DNA from: Selenomonas ruminantium subsp. ruminantium ATCC 12561
GTDB taxonomy: Bacteria; Bacillota; Negativicutes; Selenomonadales; Selenomonadaceae
Length of the DNA: 39,910 bases
Assembly (NCBI RefSeq): GCF_000424065.1
Contig: NZ_AUJE01000035.1
Location: 1-39,910, forward strand
Reading direction: 5' to 3'
A program made the translations under genes and the position numbers. Of the stretch, positions 14,547 through 22,528 are shown piece by piece. The notes beneath the pieces were generated by a model. That model had not been told where the DNA came from and ran no database searches. It saw only the letters and a list, made by a program, of their open reading frames with translations. Positions within the stretch are counted from its first letter, which is position 1; every line of letters starts with the position of its first letter.

Positions 14547-15147
14547 AAATTGCAGTTTGCTAGTACGTGCTGAAATTTTTTGTTACAGCTCAGTTTGGGC
14601 AGAGGTGGTAATACTTTTCGCCGTTGCACGAAATGACCCACAAGGAAATATATGGGCTTTTTAGTCACCTGCGCCGGGCAAGACCGGCGGCGCGTATATT
14701 CAGCTCAATTTCTAGAAACTGTCGTTTGTGGGCCAGTCCTCACTGCGTTCGGACAGTCGTTCCACGACGAAAAGCATCACCACCTCTGCCCTAAGTGATG
14801 TCCGTACAAACCGTCATTTTCGTAGTGATAAGCAGCAAGTACATCGATGTTCTTGTTACAGGGGAGCGAGTTCGTGGCAATAGGCTAATCCGTAACTTGG
14901 GGCAAACGGGGGAGTGCTTTTTCTGTAGGAGCGACTGCCTGAACGCAGTGAAGGCCGGCCCGACGCAGGCAGCAACTAGAAAGCACGTTGAAAGACGCGC
15001 CGCCGGCCTGCCCGGCGCATATAGCTAAACAGCGATTTCTGTCAGGGAGGGTCGTTTAGCGGAATCAGAAAAAGTACTCCCCCGTTCGCCCCTGACAACG
15101 TATGACCTGGATACCTTTATCACGAACTTGCCGGCAAACTGCAATTT
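14547..15147. repeat. 601-bp non-coding element with terminal and nested inverted repeats
   Basis: This fills the 860-base gap between pgi and the zinc-ribbon gene. The outer ends are exact 14-bp inverted repeats: AAATTGCAGTTTGC (14547-14560) and GCAAACTGCAATTT (15134-15147). Inside are two hairpin units of about 195 bp. Unit A runs from 14597-14620 to 14768-14791 (22 of 24 bases complementary). Unit B runs from 14899-14925 to 15066-15092 (25 of 27). The units are related to each other in opposite orientation: unit A CACTGCGTTCGGACAGTCG matches the reverse complement of unit B CGACTGCCTGAACGCAGTG with two differences, and both carry a GCGCCGGGCA block. No convincing reading frame is present. 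It may be a MITE-like mobile repeat or a structured RNA locus. Confidence 0.65.
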
Positions 15148-15307
15148 ATTAATTTTCAATTAAAAATCATTCTCTTAGCAGGGATTTCTCTCTCTATAGC
15201 GAAAAATAATATCTATCAAAACTTTTTTGCATAACCCTATTAATCATTGACGAATTTCACCGATATATAGCAAAAGAATGCTAAACGGTGAGAAAGGAGG
15301 AAGAACA

Positions 15308-15952
15308 ATGATTTGCAAGAAATGTGGCTGTATAATTGAAGAAGGTGTCAAAGAATGTACCTTCTGTGGCGAACCGGCAGAAGCCGGACAAGAAGATGTA
15401 ATGACTCGCTTTGTGGGTGATGATGGAGCAAGGCAGATTTTAGAAGCCATGCCCCAACTGATTGCTCTGCAGCAGCTTGAGGATGTGCCGCCGGAAAAAG
15501 AGCGCATGCTTTCCGAGCTTCATCGCCTGCAGGCCTACTTTGCTCATATCCGCGGCAAATATGCGACCTTGGGCGATTTGTGGCTGATGCGTTCCCAGAA
15601 CGCCGAACCGCAGCTCAGCAACTACACCATCGGCGGCGGGATTGCGACCTTGTTCTTCTATTTGATTCTCACCGGTTTTTTCCCGAGTGTGCCGTGGACC
15701 TTTTTCTTTGTGGTCTGGCTCGGCGTGACCAGCGTTTCCTACGTGCAGGCGGGCAAAGCCCATGAACGGCGCAAGGCCAGACTTGAAGCCGATATCCGTG
15801 GTATTGAAAATGAAATGCGTGCATTCTATAATCAGGCAGAGCATTGCTTCCTGCCCTTTGACTACACCGACCCCAAGATTATCAACGAACTCATCGATGC
15901 TGTGCAAAGCGGCACGGTAACGTCCTTCCGTGAAGTCGAATTGCAAGGATAA
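15308..15952 (+). CDS. Zinc-ribbon membrane protein of unknown function
   Basis: 214 residues. It opens with a zinc ribbon, MICKKCGCIIEEGVKECTFCG (two C-x2-C pairs). A coiled helical region follows (about residues 45-95), then two adjacent transmembrane helices (about residues 112-150, GGGIATLFFYLILTGFFP), and an amphipathic C-terminal part rich in Arg and Glu. AAAGGAGGAAGAAC precedes ATG 15308; an upstream in-frame ATG at 15278 lacks such a site. Proteins of this build are common in Firmicutes and mostly unstudied. I do not recognise a named family. Confidence 0.7.
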   Translation: MICKKCGCIIEEGVKECTFCGEPAEAGQEDVMTRFVGDDGARQILEAMPQLIALQQLEDVPPEKERMLSELHRLQAYFAHIRGKYATLGDLWLMRSQNAEPQLSNYTIGGGIATLFFYLILTGFFPSVPWTFFFVVWLGVTSVSYVQAGKAHERRKARLEADIRGIENEMRAFYNQAEHCFLPFDYTDPKIINELIDAVQSGTVTSFREVELQG

Positions 15953-15960
15953 ATGACCGT

Positions 15961-16007
15961 AATCCGCAAGGGGATTGGGACTTTAGCCCCGTTTTCCCTT
16001 GCGGATT
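15961..16007 (+). terminator. Hairpin between the zinc-ribbon gene and the next gene
   Basis: AATCCGCAAGGG (15961-15972) pairs with CCCTTGCGGATT (15996-16007). An inner GGGG/CCCC stem is followed by GTTTT. It starts 8 bases after the upstream stop and overlaps the promoter region of the next gene. Confidence 0.6.
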
Positions 16008-16011
16008 GCTA

Positions 16012-16020
16012 TGTTATAAT
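16012..16020 (+). promoter_or_regulatory. Extended -10 promoter element
   Basis: TGTTATAAT is an extended -10 (TGn-TATAAT). The -35 position is only T-rich. Initiation near 16027 would give a leader of about 37 bases before the ATG at 16064. Confidence 0.45.
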
Positions 16021-16063
16021 TAATGAAAACCGAATTGCAAAACGATTACACAGGGGGAATTTG

Positions 16064-16873
16064 ATGTCTTTATTTGCACTATGCCTGCTTATTGTATGTC
16101 CGGTACTCCTTCTGCTGGTGGCGGGCCGTTATTTTTGCCAGCATGACTACAGACGAACGGCGCTCTTTGCGCTGCTGGCATTGTCGGTGGGCGTTATCGG
16201 CGGCTTTGCGGGCTATGGGGAGATGGACAGCCGCGCGAAAAGCAACACCGTCTCGACCTTCGACCGCGACCAGCGGGAGAATATGACCCAGCGCTATGAA
16301 CAGGCGGCAGCAATCCTTGCCCAGTTGAATATCAACCATCCTGACCGGGAAAAAGCGGAAGAAGCGGTGCATCTTTTACAGGAGTTTCGTGATGAACAGC
16401 TGGTGGAAAAGCTGGACGGGGCTTGTCCGGATGCGCCCATGCTGCTGGCTTATGCTGAAGCGATGGAGCAGGCAGCCAGCTACAGGGGGCATATGACGAA
16501 CCAGGATGTGCATGCCGACCGGAAGCTCCTATCCCTCGTGCAGGATATGCCGGAGGGATATACGGGAAAACTGGCCGATAAAATCGTGCCCTTTCAGCGG
16601 CTGATTATCGCCATGAATGCCGAGGCGGAGAAAGAAGCGAAACTGGACAAGGAAAACGCCCAAAAACACGCAGAAAATCTTTCTCAGGGAAAATATGGAG
16701 GAATTCGGCCGGGTGACAGCGAAGATAATATAACAGCCGCTTTTGGCAAACCTGCCCGTGTGAGTGAAAACAGCGACAACGGACAGACCATGAAGCAGTA
16801 TGTCTTCAACCATAACGGCAAGAGTATTTATGTTTACACAACGGACGGCATCGTGACCGATGTATCCATGTGA
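16064..16873 (+). CDS. Membrane-anchored protein with BamE/SmpA-like C-terminus, function unknown
   Basis: 269 residues from ATG 16064 (CAGGGGGAATTTG upstream). Two N-terminal transmembrane helices (residues about 4-24 and 32-52) precede a charged helical region (SRAKSNTVSTFDRDQRENMT to about residue 205). The last 60 residues read GGIRPGDSEDNITAAFGKPA followed by a Tyr-rich strand pair ending DGIVTDVSM. The pattern of G-x-S/T-x-x-x-V/I-x-x-x-F-G-x-P followed by beta strands resembles the SmpA/OmlA (BamE-like) fold, an inference from pattern only. The gene ends 22 bases before the next start, so the two are likely co-transcribed. Confidence 0.6.
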   Translation: MSLFALCLLIVCPVLLLLVAGRYFCQHDYRRTALFALLALSVGVIGGFAGYGEMDSRAKSNTVSTFDRDQRENMTQRYEQAAAILAQLNINHPDREKAEEAVHLLQEFRDEQLVEKLDGACPDAPMLLAYAEAMEQAASYRGHMTNQDVHADRKLLSLVQDMPEGYTGKLADKIVPFQRLIIAMNAEAEKEAKLDKENAQKHAENLSQGKYGGIRPGDSEDNITAAFGKPARVSENSDNGQTMKQYVFNHNGKSIYVYTTDGIVTDVSM

Positions 16874-16895
16874 CTTTTTTTATGAGGTGATTATT

Positions 16896-17327
16896 GTGAA
16901 GAAAAAAATTACAGCTTTGGTTTTAGGTGCACTGTTGAGCGTCTCGGCAGCGGCTATGGCATCGCCGGAGTCCGATGCGATGGCTGCCCAGCAGGCAAAG
17001 GCAGCGGCCTGGATTGACACCATGCTGGTGAAGAACAAGCCGGCTGATACCTTAAAGCTCATGGGGGCAGAGGCACAGAAGGAAATTGATGACAAGAAAA
17101 TCACGTCCATCAGTGAAGAAATGGCCAAGAATATGGGCAAATATCAGGCTTCCCGCTTCGTGGGCTGGACGCGCTTCGATCAGGGCGACCAGATGATGTA
17201 TCTGATGTCCTTTGACAAGGAGCCGGTAGTGCGCTGCATTTTCCTCTTTGATGAAAAAGGCAACCTCCAGAACTTTGCCCTTTCTCCGTTGAAACAGGAA
17301 GCGGAAGACAACAGCCAGAAAAAATAA
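16896..17327 (+). CDS. Small secreted protein of unknown function
   Basis: 143 residues starting at GTG 16896, with GAGGTGA 6 bases upstream. The N-terminus MKKKITALVLGALLSVSAAA plus MAS is a clear Sec signal peptide, with likely cleavage near MAS-PES. The mature part is alpha/beta and ends in a strand pair (DQMMYLMSFDKEPVVRCIF) and a Lys/Glu-rich tail. It resembles small periplasmic proteins of the DUF3887 kind, but I cannot confirm this. It lies directly behind the membrane-anchored gene and 15 bases before the PHP gene. Confidence 0.65.
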   Translation: MKKKITALVLGALLSVSAAAMASPESDAMAAQQAKAAAWIDTMLVKNKPADTLKLMGAEAQKEIDDKKITSISEEMAKNMGKYQASRFVGWTRFDQGDQMMYLMSFDKEPVVRCIFLFDEKGNLQNFALSPLKQEAEDNSQKK

Positions 17328-17342
17328 TGCTAAGGGGTAGTT

Positions 17343-18122
17343 ATGCTATTTGACAGTCATATCCATACGGAGTTTTCCGCCGATTCCGAGATGAAGGCGG
17401 CAGAGGCACTATCTGCTGCGACCCGGCAGGGGATAGGCCTTGTCTTTACGGAACATTTGGATGCGGATTACACCAGCAAGGAAGGCAAGGTATTTTCCTT
17501 TGACCCGCAGGCTTATTGGCAGAAATACAGCAGCCTGCAGGGCGATACCCTGCGTTTGGGGGTGGAAATCGGCATGCGGGAAAGTACCCGCGAGTTTAGC
17601 GAGGAATTTTCCCGGCAGGTGCCCTTTGATTTCATCATCTGCTCTCAGCATATGGTGGATGATCTGGATATCTACTATCCCGACTATTATGAAGGGAAGG
17701 ACAAGCAGGAAGCCTATCACCGCTATTTCGTGCAGATGGCAGAGAACATCAGGGCGCATAGTTTTGCCAATGCCTTGGGGCATATCGACTACATCTGCCG
17801 TTATGCACCCTATGCAGATGCCGATATCCGTTATGCTGAATTTGCCGATGAAATTGATGCGGTGCTTCAAAATGCCATCGAAAATGATGTGGTCATGGAA
17901 ATCAATACCCGCAGGCTGGGGGACAGGCAGGCACTGGCGAGCCTTATTCCCATCTATCAGCGCTACCGGGAACTGGGGGGCAGGTTTGTTACCTTAGGTT
18001 CCGATGCCCATACGCCGGAAGCAGTGGGGGCACACCTCCTGCTGGCATATGACTTTGCTGAAGGCTTAAAGCTCACGCCGGTCACCTTCAACCAGCAGCG
18101 TATGGTGAATAGTCTGAAATAA
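17343..18122 (+). CDS. hisJ: PHP-family histidinol-phosphatase (HisJ type)
   Basis: 259 residues. All metal-ligand segments of the PHP fold are present: DSHIHTEFSADSE (His-x-His), FTEHLDAD, GVEIG, CSQHMVDD, GHIDYI, and GSDAHTPEAVG near the C-terminus. HisJ-type enzymes remove phosphate from histidinol phosphate in histidine synthesis. Other PHP phosphatases share the fold, and no his genes are near, so the substrate is a good but not certain guess. ATG at 17343 follows AAGGGGTAGTT. Confidence 0.8.
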   Translation: MLFDSHIHTEFSADSEMKAAEALSAATRQGIGLVFTEHLDADYTSKEGKVFSFDPQAYWQKYSSLQGDTLRLGVEIGMRESTREFSEEFSRQVPFDFIICSQHMVDDLDIYYPDYYEGKDKQEAYHRYFVQMAENIRAHSFANALGHIDYICRYAPYADADIRYAEFADEIDAVLQNAIENDVVMEINTRRLGDRQALASLIPIYQRYRELGGRFVTLGSDAHTPEAVGAHLLLAYDFAEGLKLTPVTFNQQRMVNSLK

Positions 18123-18127
18123 TTCGT

Positions 18128-18183
18128 GAATCTCCTTGTATTATGGCACTTAACGTGCTATCATATATAGGAGATTCTATTTT
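18128..18183 (+). terminator. Terminator after the PHP gene
   Basis: GAATCTCCT (18128-18136) pairs with AGGAGATTC (18169-18177), with GCAC/GTGC nested in the loop, then TATTTTTT. Confidence 0.65.
18136..18164 (+). promoter_or_regulatory. Candidate SCIFF promoter embedded in the terminator
   Basis: TTGTAT (18136-18141), 17-base spacer, TATCAT (18159-18164). It lies inside the stem-loop that ends the upstream transcript, so SCIFF transcription would begin near 18171. Confidence 0.45.
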
Positions 18184-18199
18184 TTGATAGGAGGGCTAA

Positions 18200-18340
18200 A
18201 TGATGAAGCACATCAAGACGGTCAACAAACCATCTATGCAGAAGACCCTGAAAACTGGTGGCTGCGGCGAATGCCAGGCGTCCTGCCAGTCCGCATGCAA
18301 GACTTCCTGCACGGTAGGCAATCAGGTTTGCGAAAAGTAA
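18200..18340 (+). CDS. scfA: SCIFF ranthipeptide precursor (six cysteines in forty-five residues)
   Basis: 46 residues with GATAGGAGGGCT upstream. The leader MMKHIKTVNKPSMQKTLKTG is followed by a core with Cys22, 25, 29, 33, 37 and 44 (GGCGECQASCQSACKTSC). This is the SCIFF family, nearly universal in Clostridia, whose cysteines are joined by a radical-SAM maturase through thioether bonds to non-alpha carbons of acceptor residues. The maturase gene follows after 69 bases, separated by a terminator-like hairpin, which would give more precursor than enzyme. Confidence 0.93.
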   Translation: MMKHIKTVNKPSMQKTLKTGGCGECQASCQSACKTSCTVGNQVCEK

Positions 18341-18359
18341 GCGCTTGGCTTATATTACG

Positions 18360-18384
18360 GGCCTTCCCCCTGGGAGGGCCTTTT
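18360..18384 (+). terminator. Terminator or attenuator between SCIFF precursor and maturase
   Basis: GGCCTTCCCCCTGGGAGGGCC (18360-18380), a 9-bp stem with a 3-base loop, followed by TTTT. Partial read-through would set the precursor-to-maturase ratio. Confidence 0.7.
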
Positions 18385-18409
18385 GTGTTTGCGAAAGTTA
18401 GGAGTTGTA

Positions 18410-19810
18410 ATGAAAGCGAAGATTCATAAATTCGTGCAAAACGGTACCTATATCCTGCTCGATATCAACAGCGGTGCTGTGCACGTTATCGATAAAATGA
18501 TTTACGACATCATGGACACCTTCACGGGCGAAAATGATGACGAAGTGATAAGCGCCTGGGAAAATACCTATAAAAAGGACGATTTGATTGAAGCACTCGA
18601 CGAGCTGCATGCGCTGATGGACGCAGGCGAACTTTTTGCGCCGGATATCGACGTACCGCCGACGTTCAAGCAGAAGGGGCTTGTAAAATCCCTGTGTCTG
18701 ATGATTGCCCAGGACTGCAACCTGCGCTGCAAATACTGTTTCGGTGACGGCGGCAGCTATGGTCAGGAGCGTGCCATCATGAGCCCGGAAACCGGTATGA
18801 AGGCCGTTGACTTCCTGATTAAGAGCAGCGGCCCTAGAAAGCACCTCGAAATGGATTTCTTCGGCGGTGAACCACTCATCAATATGAAGACCGTCAAGGC
18901 CGTGACCGAATACGCCCGCAAGCGCGAACAGGAAACGGGCAAGAAGTTCAAGCTGACGCTGACGACCAACGGCCTGCTCTTAAATGATGAAAACATCAAA
19001 TGGCTTAACGACAACGACTTCTCCCTCGTGCTGTCCCTCGACGGCCGTAAGGAAGTCCATGACGCCATGCGTCCCGATGTGGGCGGCAATGGTTCCTACG
19101 ATAGAGCCATCAAGAACTTCCACAAGTGCCTTGACTCCCGCAAGGGTGGCGACTGGGATTACCGCGGTGTCTACACTTACCTGCGCGGCACCTACACGAA
19201 GAACAACATGGACTTCACAAAAGACGTGCTCTCCATGAACGATGAAGGATTCGATATTCTCTCCATGGAGCCGGTGGTCTTAAAGGACAGCCCGCTGGGC
19301 TTTACCGAGGAAGACCTGCCCCGTATCAATGAAGAATACGACAAGCTCACCGATGCCTATATGAAACGTCATCGCGAGGGCAAAGGTTTCTTCTTCTTCC
19401 ATTTCAATATGGATTTATCTAACGGTCCCTGCGTGGCTAAGCGTCTGTCCGGCTGCGGTGCCGGTCACGAATACTTCGCTGTGGCCGAAAACGGCGACCT
19501 TTATCCCTGCCATCAGTTCGTGGGCCGCGAAGGCTACCGCTTAGGCTCTCTGGACGAAGGTGTAACGGATACGAAGCTGCCTCAGTACTTCCGTGAAAGC
19601 CATGTGCTCAACAAGGAAAAATGCCGCGACTGCTGGTCCCGTTTCTTCTGCTCCGGCGGCTGCCATGCCAACGCCGACCTGTTCCATGGCGACATCCGTA
19701 AGCCTTACGAAGTCGGCTGCGAAATCCAGAAGAAGCGCCTCGAGTGCGCTATCTACGTGCAGGCCATGCTCGAACTGGAAAAACTGGAAAAAGAAGACGA
19801 AACCGCATAA
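18410..19810 (+). CDS. scfB: SCIFF maturase, radical SAM/SPASM protein
   Basis: 466 residues. An N-terminal peptide-recognition (RRE-like) region (residues 1-95) includes THIKF-like KIHKFVQNGTYILLDINSG. The radical SAM motif CNLRCKYC places Cys103, Cys107 and Cys110 on the SAM-binding 4Fe-4S cluster, and DFFGGEPLINMKTV follows. The C-terminal SPASM domain has C-G-A-G-H, LYPCHQFVG, CRDCWSRFFCSGGCHAN and a late VGCEIQK, enough cysteines for two auxiliary clusters. It would form the thioether crosslinks in the SCIFF precursor encoded upstream. Start ATG 18410 follows AGGAG (18400-18404). Length and motif order fit the family. Confidence 0.92.
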   Translation: MKAKIHKFVQNGTYILLDINSGAVHVIDKMIYDIMDTFTGENDDEVISAWENTYKKDDLIEALDELHALMDAGELFAPDIDVPPTFKQKGLVKSLCLMIAQDCNLRCKYCFGDGGSYGQERAIMSPETGMKAVDFLIKSSGPRKHLEMDFFGGEPLINMKTVKAVTEYARKREQETGKKFKLTLTTNGLLLNDENIKWLNDNDFSLVLSLDGRKEVHDAMRPDVGGNGSYDRAIKNFHKCLDSRKGGDWDYRGVYTYLRGTYTKNNMDFTKDVLSMNDEGFDILSMEPVVLKDSPLGFTEEDLPRINEEYDKLTDAYMKRHREGKGFFFFHFNMDLSNGPCVAKRLSGCGAGHEYFAVAENGDLYPCHQFVGREGYRLGSLDEGVTDTKLPQYFRESHVLNKEKCRDCWSRFFCSGGCHANADLFHGDIRKPYEVGCEIQKKRLECAIYVQAMLELEKLEKEDETA

Positions 19811-19835
19811 AACATAAACAAAATTTATCGTAATC

Positions 19836-19957
19836 AAGCCTTTCCTTTTGAGGGGGAGGTGGCAGCCGCAGGCTGACGGATGAGGTGTCAAGGCAATAGA
19901 TACGCATGCACATCATTTACGGTTTTGCAGTGCCACCTTCCCCTGGGGGAGGCTTTT
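19836..19957. repeat. Intergenic hairpin repeat (about 120 bp) also acting as terminator of the maturase gene
   Basis: The left arm, AAGCCTTTCC to GAGGGGGAGGTGGCA, is mirrored by TGCCACCTTCCCCTGGGGGA then GGCTTTTTT. The middle has GCAGCCGCAGGCTGACGGAT, itself a small hairpin, then GAGGTGT. From memory, related G-rich blocks with GACGGATGAGG recur in Negativicutes intergenic regions. A partly similar block (CCTTCCCCTATGGGGGC, GGTGGATGAGG) occurs at 22671-22745 in this window. The T tract at the right end makes it a plausible terminator. Confidence 0.6.
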
Positions 19958-20074
19958 TTATTGTTTTTGCCTCGTTTTTGCCCATGAAAAACTCTTGTTA
20001 TATCGTTGTTGAGAATTTTTTGAAAAAAATCCTTGTTATTCATCGAATAATTGCTGTAATTTATGATAAAAAGA

Positions 20075-20104
20075 TTGACATTTGAGGGGGAGTTATTGTA
20101 TTAT
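20075..20104 (+). promoter_or_regulatory. Promoter of the glycolytic cluster
   Basis: TTGACA (20075-20080), 18-base spacer containing a GAGGGGGAG block, TATTAT (20099-20104). It lies about 50 bases upstream of the gap start codon. No CggR or similar regulator gene is next to it. Confidence 0.6.
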
Positions 20105-20154
20105 AGACGTTGTAAGAACTGAAACTTCTAAAAAATTTAGGGGGTATTTTTCAA

Positions 20155-21165
20155 ATGGCAGTAAAAGTTGCTATCAATGGTTTTGGCCGTATTGGCCGTC
20201 TCGCTTTCCGTCAGATGTTCGATGCAGAGGGTTATGAAGTAGTTGCAATCAACGACCTCACGAGCCCGAAAATGCTCGCACACCTGCTCAAGTATGATTC
20301 CACGCAGGGTAAGTACAAGTACGCTGACAAGGTAGAGGCTGGCGAAGACAGCATCACCGTTAACGGCAAAGAAATCAAAATCTACGCTGAAAAGGATGCA
20401 AAAGACATTCCTTGGGGCAAGCATGATGTAGACGTAGTTCTCGAATGCACTGGTTTCTACACTTCCAAAGAAAAGGCTTCTGCACATCTGGCTGCAGGCG
20501 CTAAGAAAGTTGTTATCTCCGCTCCGGCTGGTAACGACCTCCCGACTATCGTATACAACGTTAACCATGAAACCCTGACGAAGGAAGACAAGGTTATCTC
20601 CGCTGCATCCTGCACGACGAACTGCCTTGCTCCGATGGCTAAGGCTCTGAATGACCTGGCTCCGATTCAGTCCGGTATCATGTGCACGATCCACGCTTAC
20701 ACTGGCGACCAGATGACTCTGGATGGCCCGCAGCGTAAAGGCGACCTCCGTCGCAGCCGTGCAGCAGCTTGCAACATCGTTCCGAACTCCACGGGTGCTG
20801 CTAAAGCTATCGGCCTCGTAATTCCTGAACTGAAGGGCAAACTGATCGGTGCTGCACAGCGCGTTCCAACCCCGACTGGTTCCACGACGATCCTCAACGC
20901 TGTTGTTAAGGGCGACGTTACGGTTGAACAGATCAACGCTCAGATGAAGAAGGAAGCTACGGAATCCTTCGGTTACAACGAAGAAGAAATCGTATCCAGC
21001 GATATCGTTGGCATGCGTTTCGGTTCCCTGTTCGATGCTACGCAGACGATGGTTAACCCCGTTGAAGGTGGCACGCAGGTACAGGTTGTATCCTGGTACG
21101 ACAACGAAAACAGCTACACGAGCCAGATGGTTCGCACGATCAAATACTTCGCTGAACTCGGCTAA
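20155..21165 (+). CDS. gap: Glyceraldehyde-3-phosphate dehydrogenase, type I
   Basis: 336 residues, standard length. The NAD-binding N-terminus ([17 protein letters not shown]) is followed by the catalytic SCTTNCLAP with Cys153, then TVDGP-like [20 protein letters not shown], and the C-terminal [13 protein letters not shown]. It oxidatively phosphorylates glyceraldehyde-3-phosphate in glycolysis. Codon use is strongly biased toward a small set (GCT, GTT, CGT, AAG), as in highly expressed genes. GGGGGTAT lies 7-12 bases before the ATG. First gene of gap-pgk-tpiA-gpmI. Confidence 0.96.
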   Translation: MAVKVAINGFGRIGRLAFRQMFDAEGYEVVAINDLTSPKMLAHLLKYDSTQGKYKYADKVEAGEDSITVNGKEIKIYAEKDAKDIPWGKHDVDVVLECTGFYTSKEKASAHLAAGAKKVVISAPAGNDLPTIVYNVNHETLTKEDKVISAASCTTNCLAPMAKALNDLAPIQSGIMCTIHAYTGDQMTLDGPQRKGDLRRSRAAACNIVPNSTGAAKAIGLVIPELKGKLIGAAQRVPTPTGSTTILNAVVKGDVTVEQINAQMKKEATESFGYNEEEIVSSDIVGMRFGSLFDATQTMVNPVEGGTQVQVVSWYDNENSYTSQMVRTIKYFAELG

Positions 21166-21181
21166 TTATTTGATGTAGCAA

Positions 21182-21303
21182 GGAAACGATGGCTAGACGA
21201 AAGCGTTAAGATGAGCGGTTGAGTTAGTCAGCGTTTCCGCAACTTCATACTACGAAGATCGATTGAGGTCCGGCCTGGCAAACTTGGGCCGGGCCTCAAT
21301 TTA
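21182..21303 (+). terminator. Two hairpins between gap and pgk
   Basis: The first is imperfect: GGAAACG (21182-21188) pairs with CGTTTCC (21232-21238). The second, ATTGAGGTCCGGCC (from 21262), pairs with GGCCGGGCCTCAAT (to 21300), followed by TTATTATTTTT. They may terminate part of the gap transcripts or protect mRNA ends. Confidence 0.6.
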
Positions 21304-21325
21304 TTATTTTTGGAGGTTTACATAA

Positions 21326-22519
21326 ATGGATAAGAAAACCCTGAAAGATATTGACGTTAAGGGCAAAAAAGTATTTGTCCGCGTTGACTATAACGTTCCG
21401 TTCGACGAAAATCAGAACATCACCAACGACACCCGTATGGTTCGCACGCTGCCGACCATCAACTACCTGCTGGACAACGGCGCTGCTGTAATCCTGGCTT
21501 GCCACATCGGCCGTCCGACCGAAGCTCGTGAGCCCCAGTTCTCCACGAAGCACCTCGTTGCACATCTGTCCGAACTCCTCGGCAAAGATGTAAAATGGGC
21601 TTCTGACTGCGTAGGCGAAGTTGCGGAAAAAGCTGCTGCTGATCTCCAGCCGGGCGAAGTTCTGCTTCTCGAAAACCTCCGTTATCACAAGGCTGAAAAG
21701 AAGAACGATCCCGAATTTGCAAAACAGCTGGCTTCTCTCGCTGACGTTGCTGTTGACGATGCTTTCGGTGTATCCCACCGCGGTCATGCTTCCAACGCTG
21801 GTATCGCTCAGTATGTGGAAGTTGTTGCCGGTTTCCTGATGGAAAAAGAAATCAACTACATCGGCAAGACGCTGGAAGCTCCGCAGCATCCGTTCGTTGC
21901 TATCATCGGCGGCGCTAAAGTTTCCGATAAGATCGGCGTAATCAGCAACATGATTGAAAAAGTCGACAAGATCATCATCGGCGGCGGCATGGCGCATACT
22001 TTTGATGCAGCTAAAGGCCTGCCCATCGGTGCATCTCTCTGCGAACCGGACAAGTACGACCTGGCTCGTGAACTCCTGAAGAAAGCAGAAGAAAAGGGCG
22101 TAGAAGTAATCCTGCCGGTTGACCTCGTTATCGCCGACAAATTCGCTGCTGATGCCAATACCCAGATGGTAGACGTGGACAAAGTTCCCGATGGCTGGCA
22201 GGCACTCGACTCTGGCGAAAAGACTTCTGCAAAATATGTGGAAGCCCTCAAAGGCGCTAAGACGGTTGTTTGGAACGGTCCTATGGGCGTGTTCGAATTC
22301 GACGCTTTCGCTAAAGGCACCCTGGCTGTGGCTGAAGCTGTTGCCAAAGCAACGGACGAAGGCGCTATCTCCATCGTTGGCGGTGGTGACTCCGTAGCAG
22401 CCCTCAAGAAGACCGGCCTCACCGACAAGATTTCCCACGTTTCCACCGGTGGCGGTGCAACGCTGGAATTCCTCGAAGGCAAAGAAATGCCGGGCGTAGC
22501 TGCAATCGCAGACAAATAA
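21326..22519 (+). CDS. pgk: Phosphoglycerate kinase
   Basis: 397 residues, standard. Signature segments: VFVRVDYNVPFDENQNITND at the N-terminus, the HIGRPTEAREPQFSTKHLV substrate-binding stretch, LLENLRYHKAE, AIIGGAKVSDKIGVI, and the nucleotide-binding KTVVWNGPMGVFEF and GGGDSVAAL in the C-terminal domain. It makes ATP from 1,3-bisphosphoglycerate. GGAGG precedes the ATG by 9 bases. Same codon bias as gap. Confidence 0.96.
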   Translation: MDKKTLKDIDVKGKKVFVRVDYNVPFDENQNITNDTRMVRTLPTINYLLDNGAAVILACHIGRPTEAREPQFSTKHLVAHLSELLGKDVKWASDCVGEVAEKAAADLQPGEVLLLENLRYHKAEKKNDPEFAKQLASLADVAVDDAFGVSHRGHASNAGIAQYVEVVAGFLMEKEINYIGKTLEAPQHPFVAIIGGAKVSDKIGVISNMIEKVDKIIIGGGMAHTFDAAKGLPIGASLCEPDKYDLARELLKKAEEKGVEVILPVDLVIADKFAADANTQMVDVDKVPDGWQALDSGEKTSAKYVEALKGAKTVVWNGPMGVFEFDAFAKGTLAVAEAVAKATDEGAISIVGGGDSVAALKKTGLTDKISHVSTGGGATLEFLEGKEMPGVAAIADK

Positions 22520-22528
22520 GTAAGTGGT

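Noticed and set aside
14795-15028. 77-codon frame inside the 601-bp repeat element
   Set aside because: It spans hairpin arms, has no ribosome-binding site and no recognisable product.
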